This document shows positions 22,745 to 34,544 of a stretch of 64,000 nucleotides of DNA, one piece after another (position 1 is the first letter of the stretch; every line of letters begins with the position of its first letter). The stretch comes from Atkinsonella hypoxylon (lineage: Eukaryota; Ascomycota; Sordariomycetes; Hypocreales; Clavicipitaceae). Location: contig JFHB01000156.1 in the NCBI GenBank assembly GCA_000729835.1, forward strand, positions 1 to 64,000, in the 5' to 3' direction. The position numbers and the translations under genes are program-made. The notes under the pieces are model-generated. The model searched no databases, had not been told where the DNA came from, and saw only the letters and a list, made by a program, of their open reading frames with translations.

Positions 22745-23154
22745 TTAGTACGGACTATAAATGACAAAGTCGGCTTTATGTCCAGCAGATTTGTCAACAA
22801 GGCGAATATCAACAAAGGGTTTGTACACTTCTGAGGGAGAATGTATGTGAAAAGCGTGACGAAGTCGAGAGCGCTGGTGGGTGTACGGAGTAATAACTAA
22901 GATCGATGCTTTGCGTTGTTGATGTTCGGGGACATTGCCGCGAGCGTCAAGGGTATGAGGGTAATTTAGTTGCGCCATCCAACAGACCAGCGACATAACC
23001 GGTCAATTTGTGAGGAGTTCGAAGGGAAATCCCTCCATATTAGTGGGAGTACAGTAAATCTTAGGTCCAAAGGATGTTTGCGCTGGTCCAGAACGGGTGT
23101 ATTTTTGGGCAGAATGGCATATGCCAAACTCTTCACCGCCTGCCAAAAATACAA
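22745..23154 (-). pseudogene. Fragment resembling the C-terminal domain of an SF1 helicase
   Basis: On the minus strand the frame 22996-22745 reads SLVCWMAQLN, then KASILVITPYTHQ and VDIRLVDKSAGHKADFVIYS. These two strings resemble the late motifs of superfamily-1 (AAA_12 type) helicases, usually written as I-x-VITPYxAQ and VxTVDxxQGxEADxVI. The upstream frame carries stop codons before any Walker A motif could occur, so this is at most a relic. The reading rests on two short motifs, so the family is tentative. A piece of the same sequence is present in inverted orientation 0.9 kb away. Confidence 0.4.
22923..22999. repeat. Left copy of a 77-bp inverted repeat
   Basis: The 77 bases starting TGTTCGGGGACATTGCCGCG are the reverse complement of 23932-24008 with five mismatches and no gaps. 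It lies inside the helicase-like fragment. No clear target-site duplication flanks the pair. Confidence 0.85.
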
Positions 23155-23931
23155 GATTTACTGGAACCCCCTCCATAGTCGCACACGGGTACGGCTCATC
23201 ATCCACGTGAGGCGCGTACTCTGCCCCGTTTTCCTGGACACCAGTGTAACACTGGTGAATCGCCATGGACCAGGCGATGTAGCCAGGATCGGAGATCCGC
23301 CACTTAAGGACCTGTCGTGCCTCCTATGCAGCGACGAGGTCGTCGTAGTTAGCCTAAGGAATAGTCAGCGATCCGCTCGTGAGGACAAGACAATACACGA
23401 AACCACATACAGGACCTGGAAGGGAGGCAGGCCCGCAGAGCACAGCATTCAGGTGCTAGCGAGACACCACATATTGCTGAAAAGCAATAGTGGCCTCCTA
23501 ACAACGAAGTATTGGCGAAGCACAGGATATTCAGTGGCGTGTCACAAACCCGAGCACAAGAAGCTGCGCCCGTTAAGCCAAATGCTGTCCTGTGGACGGT
23601 CTCTGCGTGGTTAAAATTACCCAAGAGAACCACCGCACATTGGGCGATACGGCGGCGATTCGGCTCTGAAAAAGAGGTGGACGTCCTCATCGTTGTTTAA
23701 GTTTTCGACGGCTTTCGCCGCTGAAGCAACCTCCTCCAGCCAGGCAAGCGCTATGCGTAAGTCGGCGAAATCACCGGCCATCGCGGCCACGCACTGTAAC
23801 ACCGTTAGGAATCGCCAGGAAGCCGCCAAGGAGTCGACAGGCACTCACGGGAGAACAAGAGTCGTTGCGGTGCACATCTTGTATGCACCGACCCGTGATC
23901 GTGACCTTCCCACGCCGGGCGACGATGTCGC

Positions 23932-24008
23932 GTTATGTCGCTGGTCTGTTGGATCGCGCAACTAAATCACCCTAACACCCTTGAAGCTCGCGGCAATGTC
24001 CCCGAACA
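23932..24008. repeat. Right copy of the 77-bp inverted repeat
   Basis: Reads GTTATGTCGCTGGTCTGTTG onward and ends GGCAATGTCCCCGAACA; it is the partner of 22923-22999. Similarity fades over a further 25 bases outside the repeat, and the 932 bases between the copies are unlike each other. Confidence 0.85.
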
Positions 24009-25337
24009 GATTTGACAAAAGCGGCATCGTCATGAGCAGAATCGTCATTCGCGGCCGACACAGCATCCATAGTAGGAGAGTCCGCTCTAGAAACGTCGCT
24101 GGCCTGGTCGCCTCTCAAGCCGTGGCAGCAGTGCCCAGGCGTTAAGCATATTGGTCCTATTCGTTGGACAGACTAGGAATCACAAAAAGAGGACGATAAG
24201 GAAAGGCGATGTAGACGCGAATAAAGAGAAGGAAACAGCGGTGGAAAAGGTAAGGTTGTGAAGAATACAGTAGAGGCATCTGAGATGTAAGCAAAAAATA
24301 GAGAAAGCAAAGTAACAAGGAAAAGCGAGACAAGAAAGAGGAAAAAAGTGAGTTTGTGATTTTAAGGTGGCGGGTTGGCAGCTGTCAACCAACAGAGGCG
24401 CCAGCTGGTGACAGTTACAGGTTCCACTTTGGTGACAACACAAGTTAGGCAACGTTTCTTCGCGGGCGGAGTAGGGTGACCTGGAACGACCTGTGACACC
24501 CCCGCAAGTTAGTGGGAATGAGAGTCATGCCGATGTAGCTCTTTGTAACTCGGGCCGTTGTTCGTACTTCTGGGAACGGTATAATTGGCACGTACATCAA
24601 TGTGCCTTCTACAGTAAACCTTTCAACGGCTCACGAGTGAATCAGAAATTATCTTGTTGGCCTATCGAACGACATGAGAGAAGGCTTCTGGTACTTCTCT
24701 ACTTCATAGCAACCTACTTCTTGATTCACAGTTGTAGTGGAGCTACTGGTGGTGCCGCAGCTGTACCATGCAGAAGCTTCCAAAGGGATGAAGCGGCAGA
24801 AAAGAGGCGCCATCAAGGGATTGTATTGGACTCGAGTAGGTGACAGATACTAAGCAGATTGAATTACTCGACTTTTCAACTGATTTCGATTGACATCCCC
24901 GGCCGGTACGCTGCTGGGCGCTTACCGCCACCAAAGGACTGAGGGTTGGCCCGAAACGTAGCACGTATTTCCAACTTGTCTGACTGTCAACTTCACTTGG
25001 CTCCTTCATCGAACCCTGCCTTAGAGCAACAATCAATCATGGGCAATGTATAGATAGCCTCGTAACGAGCTCAGGATAGGTCTCCGAAATTATTATTACT
25101 AGCCGCGTGACTGGGGTGCAGGTGTAATCCTGTTGCAATCCAACAGTCACTATGTATACATGCATGCTTAAAGGTACCTATGCATTGAAAACGGAGATAT
25201 ATAGGGACTTTATGCTAAGAATCATAAGTCGTATCAGTTCATGTCATGTCAACGCCGCTCTAGCGGATTTAATACTTGTCGTGCTAGAGAACGCAGGCCG
25301 GAGTGAAACAGCGAGTCTAATCTCAGCCATTCTTGGT
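24009..25337. other. Intergenic, no supported gene
   Basis: Only short unrelated frames are present. The right part is the 3' region of CSN5. Confidence 0.45.
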
Positions 25338-26392
25338 TCAAGAGTCATTAAAAACCTTAGCCTTGATCTCACTCGCCATCAACCCTGATCTCTCCTTCGT
25401 GGCGATTAAATTCGCATCATTCGCCAGCTTCTCTATGGCTCTGTCCCTGCCCGCCCCCGCCTGACTCTGACCCAGACCCTGCACCGCCCTAGTTCGTGTA
25501 AGACCTAACGTCAATTCTTTGATCTTGGAGCTTAAATCAAACATCTGCTTGCTTCCATAGTCACGGTTTGTCAGCAAAGGGCTCTGGCTAAGCGTTTGAA
25601 CCCAGTATTTGTGCCACAGCAGTTCCAGCAGACGGGAATCCAGGGTGCTTTTAAAATGTGACACCTCCATACTGTAATATCTGCTCGCATGGGCACCAAA
25701 CTCAGCAGCCTTGGCGAGAGGCACAGCCTGGAACCCATCTGAGGTCTCAGCACCGGGTTCGGGCTTGTGGTTGGGAGGGTACGTGCGGAATGCACCAATT
25801 TCGACCTTGCCGGCGCTGACGGTGCGATCAGGGTCTATGACAACCGCAAGAAAGGGATCCTGAAATTGCTGTTGCATAGCTTGGGTTGCGACGTCGATAC
25901 CACTGAGCCAGCATCCGTAGCCCGGATGGCTGTGGTACCACCCCACGACATTTTCCTCTCTTCCCTGGGCACGGCATAGGTCGAGATACTCAACTAGGTA
26001 TTCATTCGCCTCGTCCTGTACGTTGACCCGAGTTTCTGTGCCTTCGACGGGCAGCCTAAACGCATCGGTGACAATGAATGTATCGCCGTCAATGTAGCCT
26101 TGCATAAGGCCCATGACTTCGAGGTTGCCTCCAGACCGGGCGTGCATGGTCATTTTGATCAGAGCAACCGCGCTGATTCGCACATGTTTGAAGTAATTCG
26201 GATCCTGGGCCCAAGGCCGAGCGATCGCCGCTACCTTTTGCGCTTCGGGATCGTAGTTGTAGAGTGCGTCACGTTGCGGGTCGACCAGTTTGACATTGTT
26301 GTCCAGCTCTATTTGAGACCGGTTAGCCGAGGGACGATGAGAGGAAACGCAGGGTAAGTTGATTTACCCCAGAACTTCAGAGCCCTCTCCAT
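25338..26392 (-). CDS. CSN5: COP9 signalosome subunit 5 (JAMM deneddylase)
   Basis: Exon 1 is 26392-26368 and exon 2 is 26308-25338; a 59-nt intron interrupts the Glu9 codon. The product is 331 residues, starting MERALKFWELDNNVKL. The MPN+ domain has a complete JAMM centre: E72 in EVMGLMQGY, H134 and H136 in HSHPGYGCWLSGID, and D147. The isopeptidase therefore looks active. CSN5 removes NEDD8 from cullins within the COP9 signalosome and so controls SCF ubiquitin ligases; in filamentous fungi the complex affects development and secondary metabolism. The C-terminal helical part (SSKIKELTLGL...LIATKERSGLMASEIKAKVF) is the subunit-assembly region. The first exon holds only eight codons and is easily missed. 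Confidence 0.96.
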
Positions 26393-27446
26393 TCTGAGTT
26401 TACGGCTGCGCTTGACTCAATAGTTTTAATTGATGGAAGATAAGAATCCAGAAGCATTGAGGACTGTTCATCTCTGCCTCGCATCAGTTTGCACGATGGC
26501 CGACAGTGTGTTATCGATAAGAACCCCCAGTCGCTGGCAGGTGCTTGCGAGGTCCCATGCGAGTATCCACTTTCTCTGACGTTTGTTAGGACGTATGCCT
26601 ACCCCGTACTTGCCAGACGAATTGTCGAGGCGGCTTAGCCTGGCTATCGTTGTCCGAAACGAGGAACAGCAGAGACTAGTTGATGGCGTGGGTTTGTCAG
26701 GCATTGTTAGAGGACAGCATACTGAGACGTCTGGATCATGGATGACTTAGTGGCTCGTGGAGCGCAAGGCCCATGGTCGCTCCCGATTGCGCTGAGATCC
26801 CCCTGTTACTTTTGTAAAGTGGTAGGATGGATATTCCCATGTCTGACATCTTGCGTCCTCATGTCAGGGCTGCTTACGGTGAAGTTATTACCACTGAGTG
26901 TAGGGTTTAGTAAAGGGAGAGCGAGATTTTGACAATTCCTAGCACGACAGTTGTCGTTACGGCGAAAGGAAAAGCTGTCACGCTGTCCAACCATCATGAC
27001 AGAATCAATGTATCAAATCTCTTCTTATCCCGTACAGGAAGGACATCTTTCCAGATTGTAGAGCCATGCTCCAGGCCAAAAGTACATTTGTTTATGATCT
27101 ACCTCCGCCCTCTACAAGCTATTCTCGTCCACCTCGTCCTGGTTTCTTCATGCTTTCGTGCAACAGATGATCCCTAACTCCGAGACGCCGATGCCATACA
27201 ATTGACCAGATGGCTTGCATACATAAACCCAACCTTTTTTGTCGCCGGGCACCCCACGCTATATAACGATGTATAATTATCGTTTCGGTGGCAAGTATCT
27301 TAGGGCAGTAGGGTGGGGCTATTTCATGCCACTCTGCCAGGTGTTGGTTACTTTTTCCTTTCTCTATTAGGTGCTTATTGTGTCTTGCTTACTTCAAGGG
27401 CATAATTCCATGTACCGTAACATGGATTGGATTCTATCACCTTCAT
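26393..27446. other. Intergenic between CSN5 and eIF3l
   Basis: Promoter of CSN5 and 3' region of eIF3l. A few short frames occur without recognisable features. Confidence 0.5.
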
Positions 27447-29055
27447 CTAGTTGTATGTACGAGCCAAGTTGCGGAGGTACCAGTCGACGAGCTTGCGTCC
27501 AACCTTGGCTTCTGAGATGTGAATCAAGTCCTGTATGACCGTTAGTCATTTCCCTATAAAATTGGATACACGGGAAATAATGAGAAGGGTACGAACTCCC
27601 TGAACAGCATAGTCGAGGTCGCTGACATTGACCAGCTCGCCCTCAAGAAGACCTTGGTCTTGGTATCGCAGCTGCTTGGTGCGCTGTTTAGTCACCAAAA
27701 GCCAGGATCGCAACTCGTCGGGCTTGACTTCCAGGAAGCCAGCCAGCTTGTTCAGGTCCATGGTGGTATAGAGTCTTAAGTATGACTTGATGGTAGGGCT
27801 CCACATGTTGGTCTTGACCTCATCCATAAAGACAGTGAGATGGTGTTCGACGGGGTCAACGTTGGATTCAGGATTGTCAAAGTCTGGCGGCGTAGGGGTG
27901 ATGAACTTCGGACAGGCAGTGCGGAAGAGCTCCTTGAAGATGGGCAGCGATTCGGGACCGCCGCGTTGTAGCTTGAGCAGCTGATCGCCGTACTTCTCGC
28001 GCAGGGCGCTGTGGATGGTGTCGTCCAGTCGCGTAGGCTGGAAGGCCACGCAAATGGCGATGAGAGCATACATCTGCTCATTCTTCTTGGTAATGGAGTC
28101 GTACTGCGCGTTCTTCTGGAAGTTCTTGGTCCTCGAAACGTATATGAGGATGTGACTGAACATGCGGATGGCATCGGCGTAGCGGTGCATCATCATGTAA
28201 GAGAAACCAACGTAGTAGTATGTGGTGAAGTGTGCGGCCATGACACGCGCGAACATGGCCTTTTTATTGAGCTCAATGTCATCCAGCGTCTTTAGCGCGA
28301 GGCTGAAGTCTCCCAACAGACAGTGCACCCGCAGCAAACCGATGATGGAGAAATAACCCAGCATCTTATACAGGTTCTTGGAGCCATACTCGCCTGCAAC
28401 GGCCGCCGGGTCCTCATTTCTCTTCATGGCAGCAAGTTGCTCGGTAATTTGGGATCGCTGAATCAAAGAGTACAGAACGTTTAGAACGCTGTAAGAGCCC
28501 CACGTGTTGGGGTTCTCTCGCAGAATCTGGATTTCCTCATCGTTGGATGCTTGACGAGAAATTCTCAATCGATATGATGAGAAAGAATTGAACTGGTAGA
28601 TAAATTCATCGATAACATCCCAAGCCCAGTAGTACTAAGCAGACACACATTAGCTTCCTGCCCAATCTTTGAACCTTCGCTCTCATTCGAAACTGGAGCT
28701 TTTCCATGTCATAGCACATGAAAGAATCAGCTAGACTTGTACACACCGAAGGAGGTTCCAGATCCACAGGTCCCTCAGAGTTAAGGATAAAGTGGAACAA
28801 GCTGCAGTACGAGTCGTAGCTCTGAAACTTAACTTCCAGAGGCGCTGAGAAGTCGAGAGGTTGAGCTGCCTGCACGAGACGGGCCTGTATGTCGTCTGCT
28901 TGTTGAGCCATGTTCAGAGACGTGGTCTGGCTGAGCTCATCTCCATCCTCATATTGAACCTGCTCCTTGTAGTCGGCGACCAGGGCTTCTTCCTCAACAT
29001 CGCTGTCATCGTCGATCGCGCGAGCCGGAGCCACGCCGTTCTGGTACGTCGACAT
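27447..29055 (-). CDS. EIF3L: Translation initiation factor eIF3 subunit L
   Basis: Exons 29055-28747, 28634-27597 and 27530-27447 give 476 residues. The second join uses a GTTCGT donor. It restores AVQG-DLIHISEAKVGRKLVDWYLRNLA, the conserved C-terminus. The start is MSTYQNGVAPARAIDDDSDVEEEALVADY, and the core includes YYWAWDVIDEFIYQFNSFSSYR, ENPNTWGSYSVLNVLYSLIQRSQI, HCLLGDFSLALKTLDDIELNKKAMFARV and the PCI region near KLAGFLEVKPDELRSWLL. The protein belongs to the larger eIF3 complex, kept in filamentous fungi and absent from baker's yeast, and acts with the 40S subunit in start-site recruitment. The length is the family norm. The promoter is divergent from EFL1 with 795 bases between the ATGs. 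Confidence 0.96.
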
Positions 29056-29850
29056 CTTCAAATGGGCGTCAGTCCTTCGAATCGATGTCGTCGTTCGTCT
29101 CGTGTTAGGGCGAAGGCGCGGGTTTGAGGGGCATCAAGGGACCAGCCGAAATTTTGCGCTTCCAGCCGGAGGGGCTTGGGAAGCTCTCACGGAATTTTCG
29201 TGTTTGTTAGGGCTTGTGGTGCGGATATGCGTCTATCGCGAATGCTGTACACTCTGTATGCATATCGCTTGCATGTAACGAGCAAATCCAAAGGTGGGGC
29301 AGCAACGTGCAGCGCAGGGGGCATCTAGACATATTGTCATGAAGAGGGGCAAAAATGACTTTAAATGAGTTATTAGAAGAATAGGACTCACAAAATTGAT
29401 GAGAAAACGTAGAAACTGCTGCAAAGAATGCACGCAGCGACCTTTCCTTCAACCTCTTTATCTATACCAAAAGCTTTTGTCCTGAACTTGAGTCATTCTC
29501 AATCATACTGCATCAAGTCTTCATTTTCACTTCCCCTCTTGGTTAGTCATGGCCCATCTTCTTGTACACCGGCCCAGAGATTGTGGAGCAAGACTTGCAT
29601 TGAAGGAGCCACACATCACGACCCCCATCAGATTAGGCTAGCGAGCACCATTGCAAAGGAGGAAGAAGAGACAGCGCTGCATACAAACGCCCAGAGAAGT
29701 TCCCACGAGAGGCTGCTGTTGTCCAAAATAAAGGCTGCACATTTCCGTTAAGGGGGAATCCTGGTTCGATGCCCATCGCAATTGCTCACATCTCAACTCG
29801 CCAATGCGCAGCTCTCTCGTCATAGCCCAACATAAACACCCAAGTACACC
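29056..29850. promoter_or_regulatory. Divergent promoter region of eIF3l and EFL1
   Basis: Separates the ATG codons of two translation genes on opposite strands. A frame at 29428-29751 has an ATG but no recognisable product and was not called. A GGTTCGATGCC string at about 29761-29772 matches a tRNA B box but does not fold as a tRNA. Confidence 0.5.
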
Positions 29851-32800
29851 ATGCCGGTTGTAACTCCAGATAAGCTTGCAAGCCTGCAAAGGCAACCGCA
29901 AGATATAAGAAACGTACGGTGACTTGCAACTCACCGTCAAGAGATAATCTGGCACAGCTGACTGTCGATTACAGATATGTATCCTAGCCCATGTTGACCA
30001 TGGCAAAACATCACTCACAGATGCTCTTCTGGCTACAAACGGCATCATTTCACCCAAGCTCGCTGGCAAAATTCGCTATCTAGACTCTCGTCCTGACGAG
30101 CAGCTGAGAGGCATCACTATGGAATCGTCAGCCATCTCGTTATATTTCTCCATGCTTAGGAGGTCCTCGCCGGACGCAGCTCCACAACCCAAAGAGTATC
30201 TCATTAACCTCATAGACTCACCAGGCCACATCGACTTCAGCAGCGAAGTCTCCACAGCTTCAAGACTCTGCGATGGTGCTGTTGTACTTGTCGATGCCGT
30301 AGAAGGTGTCTGCAGTCAAACCGTCACAGTGCTACGACAAACCTGGACGGAAAAGCTGAGACCTTTACTCGTGATCAACAAGATGGACCGCTTGATAACA
30401 GAGCTCAAGATGACGCCCGTCGAGGCTTACGTTCACTTGAGCAAGTTGCTCGAGCAAGTGAACGCCGTACTGGGAAGTTTCTTTCAAGGCAAGCGAATGG
30501 AAGAGGACCTCAACTGGAGGGAGAAAATGGAGGAGCGAGTAAACGCAGCAGCTGCCATCAAGGCCTCTGCGGACAATGGCCTTGCGGAAGCCGGAGACTT
30601 GCAATTTAAGGAGCGAGACGACGAGGACATCTACTTCGCCCCAGAAAAGAATAACGTGATATTTAGCAGTGCCATTGACGGCTGGGCATTTACATGCCGT
30701 CAGTTTGCCAGCTTATATGAGAAGAAGCTAGGCATCAAGGGTGGAGTAATGGAGAAGGTTCTATGGGGAAACTTCTATCTGGACCCCAAGACGAAGAAAG
30801 TCTTGGGTCCAAAGCACTTGAAAGGTCGCAACTTAAAGCCAATGTTTATTCAGTTGGTTTTGGAGCCCATCTGGACAGTATACCAAGCAACTTGTGGCGG
30901 TGGCAACGGCAAAGGCGATCCAACAATGTTGGAAAGAGTCACCAAGTCTTTAAACCTCTCTATCCCACCTCATGTTGTCCGAGCTCGTGATCCCCGACTT
31001 CTACTTACCACGGTCTTTGCCTCCTGGCTGCCTCTTTCCACCGCCTTATTGGTCTCTGTCATTGAATTCCTCCCATCGCCACCCTCTGCTCAAGCTCAGC
31101 GCATTCCCGATCTTATCGAGCAATCTCCTGGGTCAGAACTTGTGGATAAGGCCATCAAAGAAGCCATGATCTCGTTCAAGCACGAGAAATCAGACTTCGT
31201 AGTCGCCTACGTCAGCAAAATGGTGTCTATCCCAGCAAGCGAATTGCCCGAGAATAAAATAAAGCGCGGCAGCCGGATGAGCGGAGAAGAAGCCCGTGAA
31301 CTCGCTCAAAGAAAGCGAGCTGAGGCTGCGAGAGCAGCGGCTCAGAATGCAAGCGAAAATAGCCGTGGCGGTATCACAGAGGCTCTTGACAACACTCACA
31401 TCCACGATGTCAACACCGAGCAGAGTGACCAAAACACAGACCCAGAACACCTTATTGGATTCGCACGTATCTACTCCGGAACCCTCTCCGTTGGCGACAA
31501 ACTCTACGTTATCCCGCCGAAATGGTCGCCGGCAGATCCTTATGCAGATCCCCAGCCCCAAGAAGTCACAGTCTCTGCTCTTTACATGCTTATGGGGCGA
31601 AATTTGGAACCCTTAGACTCGGTTCCAGCAGGCGTAGTTTTTGGCATTGGTGGTCTCGAAGGCAAGATATTCAAGTCAGGAACTCTGTGCAGCAAGCTCG
31701 ATGGCGCAGTCAACCTGGCCGGCGTAAGCATGACCAGCAAGCCTATTGTCCGTGTCGCATTGGAACCTGTAAACCCAGCTGATCTCGACAAAATGATTCA
31801 AGGTCTCAAATTGCTTGTTCAAAGCGACCCTTGTGCAGAGTACCAGCAGTTCGGAAGTGGCGAGCACGTCCTCCTCACAGCGGGAGAATTGCACTTGGAG
31901 CGGTGTCTTACGGATCTCAAGGAAAGATTTGCACGATGTGACATCCAGGCTGGTGCACCTATTGTTCCTTACAAAGAGACAATTGTAAGGGCGGAGGAAA
32001 TGCGTCCACCTGTGAACAGGGAGCTTGGTAGAGGTGCAATTGTAGGAACGACGAGCTCGAAACAAGTGACTATGTCTCTGCGCATACTTCCACTGCCGTC
32101 TAATGTAACGGACTTCTTGCTCAAGAATTCTGCCGCGGTCAAGCATCTCTACACGGAAACCAAACCCACAGGATCAGGGGGCGAACAAGACCAAGAGGAT
32201 GGGGCTGACGGGGTTGCACCGGATACGCAAGTCACAGAGGTTAACACACTATCCGTCGAAGACTTCAAAAAGCAGCTCCAAAAGCAATTGGAGACCGGCA
32301 AGGGCCGAGATGTATGGAAAGACCGCACAAATAACATCGCTGCATTTGGTCCCGGGAGAACAGGGCCCAATTTACTCATCGACGCTACGAAAGATGACAT
32401 CTTGCCGAGAGTGTTTGGCTCTAGCCAGGACAAGGAGATGACCGCACCACGCGTTGGCGAGTCCTTACATCCGAGACACCTAGCAGACAAAATCACATAT
32501 GCTTTCCAACTAGCCATGGCGCAAGGACCGCTCTGTCATGAACCAATCCAAGGTGTCGCCGTTTTCGTGGAGGACATCTCACTCGCCGTCACTGAAGACG
32601 ATACACCAGCGCGTGATAAACTCAGCCGACTGACTAGCGAGACTATCAAAACATTTCAAGCCTCCCTCCGATCAGCGTTCCTGGACTGGTCACCTCGCCT
32701 TATGCTCGCCATGTACAGCGTAGAAATACAAGCATCCACTGAAGTGCTTGGCCGCGTATATGACGTTCTCACCCGACGTCGCGGCCGCGTGATTGCTGAA

Positions 32801-33121
32801 ACGATGAAAGAAGGCACACCTTTCTTCACCATCCAGGCCGTCCTCCCAGTCGCCGAGAGTTTCGGTTTTGCCGATGAGATGCGAAAGAGGACCAGCGGGG
32901 CGGCACAGCCTCAGCTAGTGTTTGCTGGGTTTGAAATTCTCGACGAGGATCCATTTTGGGTACCCTTCACGGAAGACGACTTGGAAGACCTCGGTGAGTT
33001 GGCAGACAAGGAAAATGTGGCCAAAAGGTACATGGATAGCGTAAGGAGGAAGAAAGGGTTGTTGGTGGAAGGCAGGAATGTGGCTACCAATGCGGAAAAG
33101 CAGAGAACGTTGAAAAGGTAG
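29851..33121 (+). CDS. EFL1: Elongation factor-like GTPase EFL1 (Ria1), 60S subunit maturation
   Basis: Exon 1 (29851-29913, 21 codons, MPVVTPDKLASLQRQPQDIRN) joins exon 2 (29975-33121) across a 61-nt intron; total 1069 residues. GTPase motifs are complete: AHVDHGKTSL (G1, residues 26-35), RGITMESSA (switch I), DSPGHIDF (G3) and NKMDRL (G4). Domains II to V of the EF-2 fold follow, including GFARIYSGTLSVGDKLYV, GELHLERCLTDLKERF and the C-terminal SVEIQASTEVLGRVYDVLTRRRGRV. EFL1 acts with the SBDS protein (Sdo1) to release eIF6 (Tif6) from pre-60S subunits in the cytoplasm. An EFL1-type insertion around RGSRMSGEEARELAQRKRAEA separates it from true EF-2. The first coding ATG visible in the long frame (30119) is internal, since G1 lies upstream of it. 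Confidence 0.96.
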
Positions 33122-34544
33122 AATACCATTGGAAGATTTGCACTTGGCAGTAGGCGGGAAGATTTGGTCTGCGGGAGATGCCCAATCCAGGCAAAGAATG
33201 AGTATACAGGATATAAAGGCACACGCCGTTCTGGTTGAGTGTTGCGCCGAGGTTCACATTCCATCCCGTCAGCCATTATTAGTCTGTCATTGCATGATTC
33301 AGAGAGGGTATCCGGGACGGACCTTCAGTCCTGAGGAAATCGGTGCTCTTGGATGCAACATCATGTATCCGAAAAGAGATTCTTCACACTCCATAGTCCG
33401 TAGTAGAGGCACAACAGATTACGTGGCTGTCAGCATCGCACTACGAATCGGTCTGCATGGTGACATAGTGACTCACCAAGCAAAGCTTGACCAGATGCCT
33501 TCGATGTATACGTGAAACACGAGGAGCAAATAAGCAGCTCATATACCGCGCGTCGCCGTGACACCCGATACATAGGTGATCCGCACGCACATTAGGCATC
33601 AGCAGCCACATAAGCCAACGCCGCCGTGGAAATGCATCGTGACAGCACGTCATGAAAAGTAGACAAGCCACTCTGGACCGTCCAAAGGATATTGCGCTTC
33701 AAGCGAAAGTCCATATGCCACCTTTGCGGCACGCCGCCGCTGCCAGATCCAAGACGCAAGCAGGCAGGTGATAACTAGTTAACTATCGCAGCACAAACAA
33801 TTGCTCTCCGCAGATCCGCCAAAGATCCGCGCCACTTTTGCGAGGGGCCCACTTTTTGTGCCTTTGTGTCCAAATGGTAACCAATTCGAGAAGAATACTT
33901 CGTATAGCGAGCGCTAGGGGATTCCAGGGACCAAGGCTCAAATGGCAACGGCCAAAGGCAGAGTCTAGCCGCGCAAAAGAAGAAAAAGGGGACGATCACT
34001 TGACCTCACGCAACAACGCCGCGTTTCCTTCTCGGACCCCTCCCTCCTCTCTTCATCCCCATTCCACATTTTACCTACCTGCCGTTACAGTACAAAATTG
34101 ATGTCTTCTTGAACATACACACTTTACCAAATACCGGTTTCCACAGTGCATATTCGCTTCACTTCTTTACCATCTTTAACAAGTCTTATTTATTCCGATC
34201 CCCGTCACTCCTTGTTATTTGTTATTTCATTCATTTCTATTTTATCCTCCCTTTCTTCTCGCGCCTCATTCGCAGCTCTTAGCCGCTCCCCCCCCTCCTC
34301 CCCCCCCTCCCTCCTACGGCTCGCTGGTCGTGTGTGACGACGCTAGAGTCACTTTACGCACAAGAGTATCCAACACCTGGGGGGCGCCACTGTTTCGCTT
34401 CTTCGCAGATCCCTTATAGAGAATACGTGCTGGTGTTGCTTGCGACCTTGGAGATTTGATCCTTCCCTCTTCTGACTCCCACTCGCCACGACGACCCCAA
34501 CGTGAGGGTCAAGTGGAACTCAGGGCATCCCTCTCTGTCCGGCC
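33122..34544. other. Intergenic, DOT1 upstream region
   Basis: Pyrimidine-rich tracts (34020-34320, including CCCCTCC runs) probably form the DOT1 promoter and 5' leader. No gene is supported. Confidence 0.5.

Noticed and set aside
29740..29800. GGTTCGATGCC, a B-box match upstream of EFL1
   Set aside because: Flanking bases do not form a T stem, and there is no D arm or anticodon arm.
33129..33515. Plus-strand frame of 128 codons just after EFL1
   Set aside because: Begins with TTG, has no recognisable domain, and lies in the 3' region of EFL1.
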